Source of the DNA: Ruminococcus sp. AF31-8BH
GTDB lineage: Bacteria; Bacillota; Clostridia; Lachnospirales; Lachnospiraceae
Reading direction: 5' to 3'
Assembly (NCBI RefSeq): GCF_003460605.1
Contig: NZ_QTVN01000005.1
Location: 62,001 to 126,000, forward strand
Length of the DNA stretch: 64,000 nucleotides
Position 1 is the first letter of the stretch. Every line of letters starts with the position of its first letter. Of this stretch, positions 42,228-50,529 are shown piece by piece. The position numbers and the translations under genes are program-made. Below the pieces are notes generated by a model. That model was not told the origin of the DNA and did not search any database. It saw only the letters and a program-made list of their open reading frames with translations.

Positions 42228-42638
42228 ATGAAAAGGAAGGATAAGTTTACAGTAGTATCTATTATTGTAACGATAGTTTGTATACTTGTTAGTATAATAT
42301 TTTTCTTTTTGGTTCCTAATAAAATATCAATTCAGTGGAGTGCAGCAGAACCCAGTAATATAGTTAGTAAGACATATATTTTTATTATGCCAATCATCTC
42401 TGTGCTTACCCTCAGCATAGGAAAAAAAATATTTAGGTTTGTTGTATATAAATATTTCCAAAGAGAAAATGAGAAATTTATTTCGTATTTGAACATGTAT
42501 TTTAATATAGTTTTTTTGACATGTGAATTGTATGTTATTGCGTATGTTTATGGAGTCCGTTTAACTATTAGTTCGATAATACTTGCAGAAATAGTTATTG
42601 GGGCTGCTGTAGGAATAAAGATATTAAAAAGGAGATAA
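42228..42638 (+). CDS. SdpI/DUF1648-like small membrane protein
   Basis: A 136-residue protein with four membrane helices (about residues 8-27, 46-64, 83-104 and 111-131). The stretch FFFLVPNKISIQWSAAEPSN followed by SK fits the P-x2-I-x2-W/H pattern of DUF1648, the N-terminal part of SdpI, the immunity protein against the SDP toxin of Bacillus. Its place right after an ABC immunity pair suggests a second immunity layer. The match is weak and by eye. Confidence 0.6.
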   Translation: MKRKDKFTVVSIIVTIVCILVSIIFFFLVPNKISIQWSAAEPSNIVSKTYIFIMPIISVLTLSIGKKIFRFVVYKYFQRENEKFISYLNMYFNIVFLTCELYVIAYVYGVRLTISSIILAEIVIGAAVGIKILKRR

Positions 42639-42641
42639 TTT

Positions 42642-44054
42642 ATGAAAGTTTTAATAGTTGCGTTACCACAAAAGATAAGTAAAAATCAATTTGAACCTTT
42701 GGAATTAGCACCGATGGCAATTTATCTTTTGGCTTCTATATTAATGAAAAATAAACATGAAGTAAGCATAATTGATCCTTGCGAATTTATCCAGTATGAA
42801 CACAAGGGGGATATAGAGGAATTATGCGCTCAGTATATAATGAAAAAAATTTCTAGTAAAGATATACAGTTGATTGCGTTTTCAGTCAATTCTTTTAATT
42901 GGTCTAATACAAAGGTTATTATCCAACGAATAGCGGATAATTTTCCAGACGTTAAAATAGCATTGGGTGGGTTGCACCCATCAATATTTGATAAACATGT
43001 TTTAGAATCATCAGATGCCCATATAGTTATGCGTGGTGAGGGTGAAAAGATTATTGTGAATTTATGCAATGCTCTTGAGTATAATATGACATTAGAGGGT
43101 GTTAAAGGTATTACTTATAAACTGAATGGTAATGTGTTACGAAATGAAGATGAAATAGAACTAACAGTCGAAGAAATGGAAAATACACCGTATCCAGCAT
43201 ATGAATTATTACCTTCATCCAATCCATATACACAGTTGCCGGTAGAAACTTCTAGAGGGTGTCGTTTTAGTTGCGCTTTTTGTTCCATACCCCATAGGAG
43301 AAACTGGAGAGGTTTATCTGTTGAGCATGTAATTAAACGTGTTAAGCATGCACTGCAGTTTAAAGATAACATAAATAGAGGGACTAGATTACTATTCGTA
43401 GATGATTGTTTTACGGCAAATGGAGAAAGAGCTATTAATGTTTTTAAAAAGTTGCATCGTTTGTATGGTTATACCGAAAAGGTATTTATCGAAGCAAGAG
43501 TTACTGATATATTAAAGAATCAAATATTACAGAATATACCACTGCAAATGGTTTCATCTATGCAAATAGGTGTAGAATGTGGGTATAATGAAGGATTGAA
43601 AAAAATAAGAAAGGGGTTAACGGTAGAGCAACTTTTTAGTGCTTTAGAAATTTTAAAACAGTATCAATTTGATAAGCATTGTTTTCTTTCCTTTATTATA
43701 GGATTTCCATGGGAAACAATGGAAATGATCAATAAAACACTAGATACGATTGAATTAATATGTACAAAATATAAAATAGTGTGTAATTTGAATTGGTTAT
43801 TATTGTTGCCTTCAGATTTATGGTGGGAAAAGGAAGATTTTAATATACATATTGAAGAAGATATGTTTGATAATTTATTATGGTATGCCAACAGTGATTA
43901 TTTCTTTACAACACATCCGCTAATTAGCATGGAGGATATTATACAGGTTGAGAAGCGAATAGGGGCAATGCAAAGACAAGGAGGAACTGTAGCATATAGA
44001 AGAAGGATAGGAAATGAGGAAGATTATATAGAACCATCAGCATGCAGCGAATAA
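42642..44054 (+). CDS. Cobalamin-binding (class B type) radical SAM enzyme
   Basis: A 470-residue enzyme. Residues 1-170 form a B12-binding Rossmann domain (MKVLIVALPQKI, LASILMKNKHEVSIID, ALGGLHPS, MRGEGE). The radical SAM site is C207-x3-C211-x2-C214 (TSRGCRFSCAFCSIP). The C-terminal part (about 400-470) is basic. B12-dependent radical SAM enzymes methylate unactivated carbons or catalyse ring contractions and epimer-like steps; several modify RiPPs such as polytheonamides and thiopeptides. It is last in the island, four bases after the SdpI-like gene. It may methylate peptide III; a separate metabolic role is less likely. Confidence 0.88.
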   Translation: MKVLIVALPQKISKNQFEPLELAPMAIYLLASILMKNKHEVSIIDPCEFIQYEHKGDIEELCAQYIMKKISSKDIQLIAFSVNSFNWSNTKVIIQRIADNFPDVKIALGGLHPSIFDKHVLESSDAHIVMRGEGEKIIVNLCNALEYNMTLEGVKGITYKLNGNVLRNEDEIELTVEEMENTPYPAYELLPSSNPYTQLPVETSRGCRFSCAFCSIPHRRNWRGLSVEHVIKRVKHALQFKDNINRGTRLLFVDDCFTANGERAINVFKKLHRLYGYTEKVFIEARVTDILKNQILQNIPLQMVSSMQIGVECGYNEGLKKIRKGLTVEQLFSALEILKQYQFDKHCFLSFIIGFPWETMEMINKTLDTIELICTKYKIVCNLNWLLLLPSDLWWEKEDFNIHIEEDMFDNLLWYANSDYFFTTHPLISMEDIIQVEKRIGAMQRQGGTVAYRRRIGNEEDYIEPSACSE

Positions 44055-44294
44055 GGTGAAATTTTTTATATTAAGCTTTTATTTATTCAAGAACATAGAA
44101 TTCTTAAGAATAGAAATATTCAAGGAACTCTATGTTCTTGCAATGGAGGGGGAAACGTTTTAACATGTTTAATTACTAAAAATGATAAGATGAAGAGTTA
44201 ATCATCTTAAAGCACATTTAGAGAGAAATAAGTTTCCAAGTATTCTCGATGTTATAGTTTTGTAATTATTTAGTAGAACTCACTCAAGAAGTTA
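44055..44294. other. Junction between island III and backbone
   Basis: A non-coding gap with an imperfect hairpin (arms 44,088-44,103 and 44,125-44,140; 12 bp perfect, then one mismatch), probably ending island III transcription although no T-run follows. No gene or second copy of the promoter block was seen. Confidence 0.5.
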
Positions 44295-44816
44295 TTAGTC
44301 TGTCTTTTTCTCGAACTTTTTGAGTTCTTCAATTTCTTTTTCTAATTTCTCAATTTTTTCTTTTAGCTCATTAGAAACACACTCATTCTTGTTTTTCTGA
44401 GGATCAATGCTTGAGAGAAAATCGGGAATAATACAAGCATCAAAAATGAAAAGAAAGGCAGTATATAATTGGATGATTAATTTAAGAGTGGGTTGATTGA
44501 AATCTGCAAGAGCCAGACAGGATGCAAACCATAAGCTGGCAAAAAAACTCATTTTCTTCAAATATTGTTTTCCGTGTTTATCAAGTATTAAAATCATTAC
44601 TATGAATGCAAAACTTATAGCAAACCCTATTATTTGTAAAAAAAGTATAAACTCATTATCTGTCAAGTATTCTGACGAAATCAGAAGTACAAACATAAGA
44701 ATGGTTATCCCCATCATGAATGGCCATTTTTTCAATGCATTGTACATTGCTTTTAATTGTTCTGCCACACTTTTAAATTCCTTAGGCATATCTAATTCTT
44801 TCACTCCGTTAGTCAT
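44295..44816 (-). CDS. Membrane protein with C-terminal coiled coil
   Basis: A 173-residue protein. Four hydrophobic helices in residues 30-130 (KKWPFMMGITILMFVLLISS, FLQIIGFAISFAFIVMILIL and two more) and a charged coiled coil at the end (LKEKIEKLEKEIEELKKFEK). The ribosome site is weak, and an internal Met at residue 10 is an alternative start. It lies alone between island III and the replication operon, more AT-rich than the backbone, so it may belong to the cargo. Function unknown; defence or exclusion proteins have this look, but no motif supports that. Confidence 0.6.
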   Translation of the reverse strand: MTNGVKELDMPKEFKSVAEQLKAMYNALKKWPFMMGITILMFVLLISSEYLTDNEFILFLQIIGFAISFAFIVMILILDKHGKQYLKKMSFFASLWFASCLALADFNQPTLKLIIQLYTAFLFIFDACIIPDFLSSIDPQKNKNECVSNELKEKIEKLEKEIEELKKFEKKTD

Positions 44817-45028
44817 TTGAAATAATAGGTAAAATTAGAGAAATCTCCCCTATTTCGTAAAGAAATTATTGGTTTTCAACTATCATATTATAGCAAATAA
44901 ATATAAATAGAACAAGATGTGGTATTTGGAAACTTATAACTACTGTAAAAGGTACAATTGGGAAAATCAATTTTTATAGGCACTCATTTTAATATAGAGA
45001 ATGAGTGCCTATATGGAAAATGTCGATT
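44817..45028. other. Intergenic with strong inverted repeat
   Basis: Perfect 13-bp arms at 44,976-44,988 and 45,000-45,012, loop 11, lying 17 bases past the stop of the minus-strand gene at 45,029. No T-run follows, so it is either an inefficient terminator or an mRNA-end hairpin. Nothing else recognised. Confidence 0.5.
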
Positions 45029-45562
45029 TTATTTTGGGAAAAACTTATTTAAAGTTTCCAGTGTCCCCTTTGCAGAAAATCCCCATAGTATGCTGCTAAG
45101 AGCGTTAATAGCAGCCTGCCTCCTTCGGTAGTACGTCCGGTAGGAGATACTGGGAACGTGCTTTTCCAACTCTTCCAGGATTTCCTCTGTGTTTTTCAGT
45201 TCATGGGGAGACAGAAAGGCGTAATATAATATCCAGTAATATTCTTCCCCATGTTTATGATTTTTCCGGAGCAGATCCACAGAAGAGAGAAGCAGCTTTA
45301 TCATTTTGTTACTGCGGGCAATGCTTTTTGCCCATTCTTCAATCTGGCTGTCTCCCAGATCTGCTCCTGCAGCATAGATGGAATCTAGAAATTCGTCTAC
45401 ACTGGTGTTGTATTCCAGTTGGAATTGAATTTCCACCTGCCGGACAGCAACCATCAGGCTATAAGTAGAATCCCGGTAACAACGGAGCAGTTTATAGGTA
45501 TCATGGTACAGCGGATTATTTTCTACTTCAGCAGAAACAGGGTGGTGATTTTTCTTTGCCAT
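45029..45562 (-). CDS. Helical regulator with C-terminal HTH
   Basis: A 177-residue mostly helical protein. The C-terminus (ISYRTYYRRRQAAINALSSI) looks like the recognition helix of a sigma-4 or ArpU/RinA-like regulator. The start is one base from the stop of the upstream gene (coordinates 45,562), so the pair is coupled. It probably acts with the upstream DNA-binding protein in replication or copy control of the element. Confidence 0.6.
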   Translation of the reverse strand: MAKKNHHPVSAEVENNPLYHDTYKLLRCYRDSTYSLMVAVRQVEIQFQLEYNTSVDEFLDSIYAAGADLGDSQIEEWAKSIARSNKMIKLLLSSVDLLRKNHKHGEEYYWILYYAFLSPHELKNTEEILEELEKHVPSISYRTYYRRRQAAINALSSILWGFSAKGTLETLNKFFPK

Positions 45563-46779
45563 TATACAACCCCTCCTTTCAACAGAACTTCTGGGATTTC
45601 AGCGAAGGCAGGTAAGGTATGCTGCAGAGGCGGAGTATGCCCTGGGACGTTGGTGACGGCGGGATTTTCCGGTTTTAGTTTTAACTCAAACTGATAGGCG
45701 GCTTTCCCCCAGGGGCAGATAATACGTAGTGAATATAGATATATACTATCCTTGCAGGCTGATAAAGGAGATAATATATACTTTGTTTTGGGGCATCTAC
45801 AACAAGAAATGCCTTGTATTTCCAGTATTTCAGCGACTTTGCGAACAATGGCTTTGATGTGTGATTCTGGAACGCAGGAGCCTTCCTGTGAAACGATGAT
45901 TTGTTCGTCAGTAATAGATTCTGAAACGCATTCAGAATTGTTTTTAACAGGCAAGGTGTCTTCGGGTATATGTATTGGCAGTTGCATTTTCATGGCAATT
46001 TCCTCCTTATCAATCATGACATCACTGATATTAAACATAACGGACAGATAATTACGTAGATATACCATGCTGCCATGTTTCCCGGAATAGGAAATCAGTG
46101 TGATCATGTCGGTATCTTCAAGTTTTTTAAGCAGACGGGACACAGAAGATTTCGACTGTTTCCAACGTCTGGCAAGTTCCTGATAACTGAACAAGGGATT
46201 TCCAGTCTGATTGCGAAAATATACTACCGGACCGGCATCAGAGCCTTGCACAGATGGATCATTATAGACTGCATGAATCCAAAGATCCAAAAGAGCATCC
46301 ATTTCCGAACATTTTCCCAGTCCGATTAGTTTATGAACATCTGCGATTGGAAAAAAGAAAAACCCGATGTCTTTTTTGCATGGGTAATTATAGGAAAGGG
46401 CAGTATTATCTTTTGGCCAGTCTTTGATCTTGTATTGGATAATCTTATTTTTTTCGTGTAGTGAGTAGGTTAGAAGGTTTTGCTCTACCAGGGTATCCAG
46501 TATGGATATGACCTGGTGCTGGAATTTTTGGCGGAAGTGAATCTGTAGTTCTTTAAGAGAACAGATCCATTCTCCAGGAACAACTTTGTAAGTAAGGTGT
46601 TCGATGTTCCGATAAGAGGAACTGTAATTTGCATAAGAACATAAAATGAGAAAATAAAAAAGACAGGAACCTCCGTTGGTACGGATGCTTCTGTCTTTCA
46701 TAAGGGTTTGTATAAATTCCCGGTAAATCCGGCAGCGTGGAAAATCCACAATTTGTTTTAATTCTAATTGATAATTCAC
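45562..46779 (-). CDS. Winged-helix DNA-binding protein, possible replication initiator
   Basis: A 405-residue protein. GTG start behind ATGGAGG; the ATG-initiated longer frame runs into the promoter. Residues 215-270 form a winged helix: FSYQELARRWKQSKSSVSRL, LLKKLEDTDMITLIS, then GSMVYLRNY. The N-terminal 150 residues contain FIQTLMKDRSIRTNGG and hydrophobic stretches. The C-terminal half is poorly structured, then Cys-rich (GISCCRCPKTKY). It is the element gene nearest the attachment site. Rep-type initiators of ICEs often have such HTH cores; no polymerase motifs are present. Confidence 0.65.
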   Translation of the reverse strand: MNYQLELKQIVDFPRCRIYREFIQTLMKDRSIRTNGGSCLFYFLILCSYANYSSSYRNIEHLTYKVVPGEWICSLKELQIHFRQKFQHQVISILDTLVEQNLLTYSLHEKNKIIQYKIKDWPKDNTALSYNYPCKKDIGFFFFPIADVHKLIGLGKCSEMDALLDLWIHAVYNDPSVQGSDAGPVVYFRNQTGNPLFSYQELARRWKQSKSSVSRLLKKLEDTDMITLISYSGKHGSMVYLRNYLSVMFNISDVMIDKEEIAMKMQLPIHIPEDTLPVKNNSECVSESITDEQIIVSQEGSCVPESHIKAIVRKVAEILEIQGISCCRCPKTKYILSPLSACKDSIYLYSLRIICPWGKAAYQFELKLKPENPAVTNVPGHTPPLQHTLPAFAEIPEVLLKGGVV

Positions 46780-46996
46780 GATAAACCTCCATATAATATT
46801 GTAGTTGTAGTAAAATAATTGTAGACGAAAGATACTAAAATGTATATAATATGCCCATAGGGGTGCTAAGTGGCATAGATTTGGCACAGTAAAATACCTG
46901 ATATGGCATGAAAGCAACATGAAAATTAGGGTGGATATAGGGTGGACAGTTTGGAAAACCTTAGAGTTTTAGCGGGTTCCAAGGATTTTTTTCGGG
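46780..46996. promoter_or_regulatory. Right-end control and recombination region
   Basis: A minus-strand promoter fits TATACA (46,841-46,846) plus TACAAT (46,818-46,823) with a 17-base spacer. TGGCA occurs at 46,871, 46,882 and 46,904. Two direct copies of TAGGGTGGA (46,927-46,935 and 46,938-46,946) and a TTGGAA/TTCCAA pair (46,951-46,956, 46,977-46,982) near the junction may be integrase or excisionase sites. Confidence 0.45.
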
Positions 46997-47040
46997 GTCT
47001 GCAACACCTCTATCCCCAGTTCAAATCTGGGTGGCACCTC
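46997..47040 (+). pseudogene. tRNA-Cys 3' fragment, ICE attachment site (attR side)
   Basis: Reading right: GGT CTGCAAC ACCTCT is the end of an anticodon arm with anticodon GCA (Cys). CCCAG-TTCAAAT-CTGGG (47,014-47,030) is a perfect T arm, and TGGCACC then T is the 3' acceptor strand. No matching 5' acceptor GGTGCCA, D arm or 5' anticodon stem lies upstream, so the tRNA is split here. The intact tRNA would be rebuilt at the other ICE end, outside the window. Confidence 0.8.
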
Positions 47041-47042
47041 TA

Positions 47043-47074
47043 AAAGCTCTTGATGAAGAATCAAGAGCTTTTTT
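47043..47074 (+). terminator. Native terminator of the split tRNA-Cys gene
   Basis: Perfect 11-bp arms at 47,043-47,053 and 47,061-47,071, with six T's at 47,069-47,074, starting three bases after the tRNA 3' end. Confidence 0.9.
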
Positions 47075-47167
47075 CATGTCATTTCCAGTTATTTTCTTAT
47101 TCCACCTTCCATAAATGATAAAAAATCTCAACAACTGCATCTCTCAACAATTTTTTCACAAACCCTC

Positions 47168-47196
47168 TTGCATAATTGAAAAACCCGATTTATAAT
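47168..47196 (+). promoter_or_regulatory. Promoter of the suf operon
   Basis: TTGCAT (47,168-47,173), 17-base spacer, TATAAT (47,191-47,196). A 50-base leader and an AAAGGAGG site precede sufC. No Fe-S-regulator site recognised. Confidence 0.75.
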
Positions 47197-47246
47197 AGCA
47201 AACAAATAAAACCCATTGGTTTACTATGAATTAAAGGAGGAGAACA

Positions 47247-48014
47247 ATGTCAGAACCAATCCTTAACATAAAACAGTTAAATGCAAGAGTAGAAGAAAAA
47301 GAAATTCTTCATGATATAAATCTTCAGATCCATAAAGGAGAGACCCATGTACTGATGGGACCAAATGGTGCTGGAAAGTCTACCCTGGGCTATGTACTTA
47401 TGGGAAATCCCAAGTACCAGGTTACAGGAGGAAGCATTCTCTTTAAAGGAAAGGATGTTACAGAGGAAAGCGCAGATAAGCGTGCCAAAGACGGCATGTT
47501 TTTGTCCTTCCAGGAGCCTCTTGAGGTGCCGGGACTTACCGTATCTGCTTTTATCAGAAATGCGATCCAGCAGAAAAAAGGAGGCTATATCAAGCTGTGG
47601 GACTTCAAGAAAGAGCTGGACAAAAATCTGAAATTTCTGGATATGGATCCTTCCTATGCAGAGCGCAGCCTGAATGTAGGCTTCTCTGGCGGAGAAAAGA
47701 AGAAAGCAGAAATTCTTCAGCTGATGATGTTAAAGCCAAACCTCGCCATTTTGGATGAGACAGACTCCGGTCTGGATGTAGATGCTGTCCGTCTTGTATC
47801 CAAAGGTGTGGAAGAATACCAGAAGGACCGTGACGGAGCCCTTCTGATCATCACCCACAGTACCAGAATTCTGGAATCTCTTCATGTAGATTACACCCAT
47901 GTTATGGTAAACGGTCACATCGTTGCCACAGGCGACGGCTCTTTGGTAGACCGAATCAATGAAGAAGGCTATGAAAGCTTCGTATCAGAAGCAGAAGAGG
48001 TGAAAGAACCGTGA
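47247..48014 (+). CDS. sufC: Fe-S cluster assembly ATPase SufC
   Basis: A 255-residue soluble ABC ATPase that drives conformational change of the SufBCD scaffold. Walker A GPNGAGKST, signature FSGGEKKKAEILQL (the SufC-specific EKKK form), Walker B LAILDETDSGLD and ITHST. First gene of sufCBDSU. Overlaps sufB by four bases. Confidence 0.97.
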   Translation: MSEPILNIKQLNARVEEKEILHDINLQIHKGETHVLMGPNGAGKSTLGYVLMGNPKYQVTGGSILFKGKDVTEESADKRAKDGMFLSFQEPLEVPGLTVSAFIRNAIQQKKGGYIKLWDFKKELDKNLKFLDMDPSYAERSLNVGFSGGEKKKAEILQLMMLKPNLAILDETDSGLDVDAVRLVSKGVEEYQKDRDGALLIITHSTRILESLHVDYTHVMVNGHIVATGDGSLVDRINEEGYESFVSEAEEVKEP

Positions 48015-49417
48015 AAGAAAAGACCTATGTAGAGGATATTGACCGGAGCATGTACGACTTCCGAAACGAGGAAAAAGATGCCTATAAGGTAAAAGAAGGT
48101 CTGACTCCGGCAATTGTAGAACAGATTTCAAAAGAAAAAAATGACCCGGCCTGGATGCAGCTGTTCCGGCTTCAGTCATTGCAGATTTATAATTCCATGG
48201 AAATTCCCAACTGGGGACCGCCAATTGATGAGCTGAACATGGATCAGATCGTCACCTATGTGCGTCCAAACACCAAGATGAGCGCCAAATGGTCCGAGGT
48301 TCCGGATGACATCAAGGATACCTTTGAGCGTCTTGGAATTCCGCAGGCAGAGCGTAAATCCTTAGCTGGCGTTGGCGCCCAGTACGATTCCGAGCTGGTA
48401 TACCACAATGTAAAAGCAGAGGTAGCAGCCCAGGGAGTTGTTTACACAGACCTGGAAAGTGCTATGCACGGGGAATACGCAGATATGATCCGTACTCATT
48501 TTATGAAGCTGGTAAAGCCAAATGACCACAAATTTGCCGCCCTTCACGGCGCAGTCTGGTCAGGCGGATCCTTTGTTTATGTACCGCCGGGCGTTTCTGT
48601 GGAAATTCCCCTGCAGTCCTATTTCCGTCTGAATGCACCGGGAGCCGGACAGTTTGAGCATACCCTGATCATTGTAGATGAGGGAGCAGATCTTCATTTC
48701 ATCGAGGGCTGTTCCGCACCGAAATACAATGTGGCAAACCTTCATGCAGGCTGCGTAGAGCTTTTTGTAGGCAAAAATGCAAGACTTCGCTATTCCACCA
48801 TTGAGAACTGGTCCAAGAATATGTATAACCTGAATACCAAGCGAGCCATTGTGGAAGAAGGCGGCGTAATGGAGTGGGTTTCCGGATCCTTCGGTTCCCA
48901 TACCTCCTACCTTTATCCCATGACCATTCTGAAGGGAAAAGATTCCCGCATGGAATTCACCGGAATCACCTTTGCAGGAAAAGGACAGAATCTGGATACC
49001 GGAGCCAAGGTGGTGCACACAGGAGAAAACACTTCCTCCTACATCAACACCCGTTCCATTTCCAAGGACGGCGGAATCAGCACCTTCAGAAGCTCTGTAA
49101 CCATCGGAAAAAATGCAAAGCACAGCAAAGCAGCTGTCTCCTGTCAGTCCCTGATGCTGGATGATATTTCCCGTTCAGATACTATTCCGGCTATGGATAT
49201 CCGTACAAAGGATGCAGATGTGGGACATGAGGCAAAGATCGGCAAGATCAGCGACGATGCAGTGTTCTATCTGATGTCCAGAGGAATTTCAGAGGAAGAT
49301 GCAAGAGCCATGATCGTAAGCGGATTTGCAGACAATGTATCCAAGGAACTGCCTCTTGAATATGCAGTGGAAATGAACAATCTGATCCGCCTTGAGATGA
49401 AAGGCAGTATTGGCTGA
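48011..49417 (+). CDS. sufB: Fe-S cluster assembly scaffold SufB
   Basis: A 468-residue scaffold subunit on which Fe-S clusters are built. GTG start overlapping the sufC stop (GTGA). Typical stretches: KTYVEDIDRSMYDFRNEEKD, the beta-helix core with EGCSAPKYNVANLHAG and VSCQSLMLDD, and the C-terminal helix ISDDAVFYLMSRGISEEDAR. Usual family length is about 465-470. Confidence 0.97.
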   Translation: MKEKTYVEDIDRSMYDFRNEEKDAYKVKEGLTPAIVEQISKEKNDPAWMQLFRLQSLQIYNSMEIPNWGPPIDELNMDQIVTYVRPNTKMSAKWSEVPDDIKDTFERLGIPQAERKSLAGVGAQYDSELVYHNVKAEVAAQGVVYTDLESAMHGEYADMIRTHFMKLVKPNDHKFAALHGAVWSGGSFVYVPPGVSVEIPLQSYFRLNAPGAGQFEHTLIIVDEGADLHFIEGCSAPKYNVANLHAGCVELFVGKNARLRYSTIENWSKNMYNLNTKRAIVEEGGVMEWVSGSFGSHTSYLYPMTILKGKDSRMEFTGITFAGKGQNLDTGAKVVHTGENTSSYINTRSISKDGGISTFRSSVTIGKNAKHSKAAVSCQSLMLDDISRSDTIPAMDIRTKDADVGHEAKIGKISDDAVFYLMSRGISEEDARAMIVSGFADNVSKELPLEYAVEMNNLIRLEMKGSIG

Positions 49418-49440
49418 TCGCGGAAGGGAGGTTGAATGAT

Positions 49441-50529
49441 ATGGAAAAAAGTATGAATATGACAATTAACAGGCTTCCGGCAATCACTTGGAACCGGCTT
49501 AAAATGAATGAAGCATTTGTACCGGATGTAAAAATTCCTGTTGCAGGAACCTATGAAGAACAGCTTGGCAAACACGCAGGTATAAATTTAGGCAGCGGCC
49601 TTGAGCTTCATCAGGCAGATGAGAATGAGAAGCAGCTCTTTGACAGTATAGAAACAGCCCTTGGAAAAGACATGGATAAGCTGGGCGAAAATTTCCCGGT
49701 GGAAGTGATCCAGTGCACAGATGAGAAAAATCCAGAGGCAGGAAACCAGGCAATCTTAAATCTTACCGCAGACGGACGCTACGGAAGGTATTTTCTTTAT
49801 GTAAAAGCAAATACCAGAATGAATGTGGCTGTTTACTGCACCTCCAAAGAAAAGGAAGCAGAGCCCTTTTTCCTGCAGCTGAAAATTTACGCAGAAGAAA
49901 ATGCAAAACTGGATCTGACCGTTGTGCAGACCATGGACAAAAAAACAAAAGTATTTTCCGATATCGGCGGTATTCTGGGCAAAAACGCTTCCGTAGATCT
50001 GGTGAAGATGGAGCTGGGCGGAAAAGAAGTCTACTCTGGTGCCTACATGGATCTGAAGGAAGATTCCAGTTCCTTTAAAACCCACATCGGCTATCTGGGA
50101 GAGGAAAAGCAGCGCCTGGATATGAATTATGTGGCACGCCATCATGGCAGAAAGACCGAGAGCCTGATGGAAAGCAGCGGTGTTTTAAGCGGCGAGGCAT
50201 TTAAGCTTTTCCGCGGAACCATTGATTTTGTGAAAGGCTGCCCGGGTTCTGTGGGAAATGAAAAAGAGGATGTGCTTCTCCTTGGCGATGATGTGGTGAA
50301 CCAGACCATTCCGCTGATCCTCTGCGCAGAGGAGGATGTGGAAGGAAATCACGGTGCATCCATCGGAGAGCTGGATGAAAAGACGTTGTTCTATCTGATG
50401 TCTCGCGGCTTTACCAAGGAAGCAGCAGAGAAAATGATTGCAAGAGCCCGCCTGGATGCAGTGGCAGGCCAGATCAAAGAGCCTTCCATCCGTGAAAAAA
50501 CATTGAAATACCTGGAGGAACGCCAATGA
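49441..50529 (+). CDS. sufD: Fe-S cluster assembly protein SufD
   Basis: A 362-residue SufB paralogue, partner in the SufBCD complex. The ATG at 49,441 was chosen, with GGAAGGGAGG nine bases upstream; a TTG at 49,432 abuts the site. The C-terminal helix repeats the SufB pattern (LDEKTLFYLMSRGFTKEAAE). The N-terminal half is poorly conserved, as usual. Overlaps sufS by four bases. Confidence 0.93.
   Translation: MEKSMNMTINRLPAITWNRLKMNEAFVPDVKIPVAGTYEEQLGKHAGINLGSGLELHQADENEKQLFDSIETALGKDMDKLGENFPVEVIQCTDEKNPEAGNQAILNLTADGRYGRYFLYVKANTRMNVAVYCTSKEKEAEPFFLQLKIYAEENAKLDLTVVQTMDKKTKVFSDIGGILGKNASVDLVKMELGGKEVYSGAYMDLKEDSSSFKTHIGYLGEEKQRLDMNYVARHHGRKTESLMESSGVLSGEAFKLFRGTIDFVKGCPGSVGNEKEDVLLLGDDVVNQTIPLILCAEEDVEGNHGASIGELDEKTLFYLMSRGFTKEAAEKMIARARLDAVAGQIKEPSIREKTLKYLEERQ

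Larger units (their letters stand above)
36863..44054 (+). other. RiPP island III (PqqD-GNAT, rSAM, B12-rSAM)
   Basis: Eight plus-strand genes, strongly AT-rich: exporter, PqqD-GNAT fusion, radical SAM enzyme, Cys-free precursor, BcrA-like ATPase, permease, SdpI-like protein and B12-binding radical SAM enzyme. Spacing is 4 to 84 bases, with a strong hairpin after the precursor. The combination of modifying enzymes is one I cannot match to a characterised RiPP class. Confidence 0.8.
1..46996. mobile_element. Integrative and conjugative element, right-hand part
   Basis: A single mobile backbone covers this range. Seen directly: VirB2-, VirB6-, VirB4- and VirD4-like genes, a lysozyme/C39 wall hydrolase, an S1 protein, ssb and replication-type genes, all on the minus strand. 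The right end abuts a 3' fragment of tRNA-Cys at 46,997. No integrase, excisionase or relaxase is visible, so the element must extend left of position 1. Gene content matches the Gram-positive (MPF-FA type) conjugation machinery. Three AT-rich RiPP islands are carried as cargo between backbone operons. Confidence 0.9.

Noticed and set aside
1..46996. Insertion sequences as the carriers of the islands
   Set aside because: No transposase gene or terminal inverted repeats of IS type were seen at any island edge.
46861..47040. Complete tRNA gene at the right junction
   Set aside because: No 5' acceptor strand, D arm or 5' anticodon stem in reach of the 3' half; only the 3' fragment is present.
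48560..49123. 187-codon minus-strand frame inside sufB
   Set aside because: Lies wholly antisense to a well-recognised sufB; no independent start signal.
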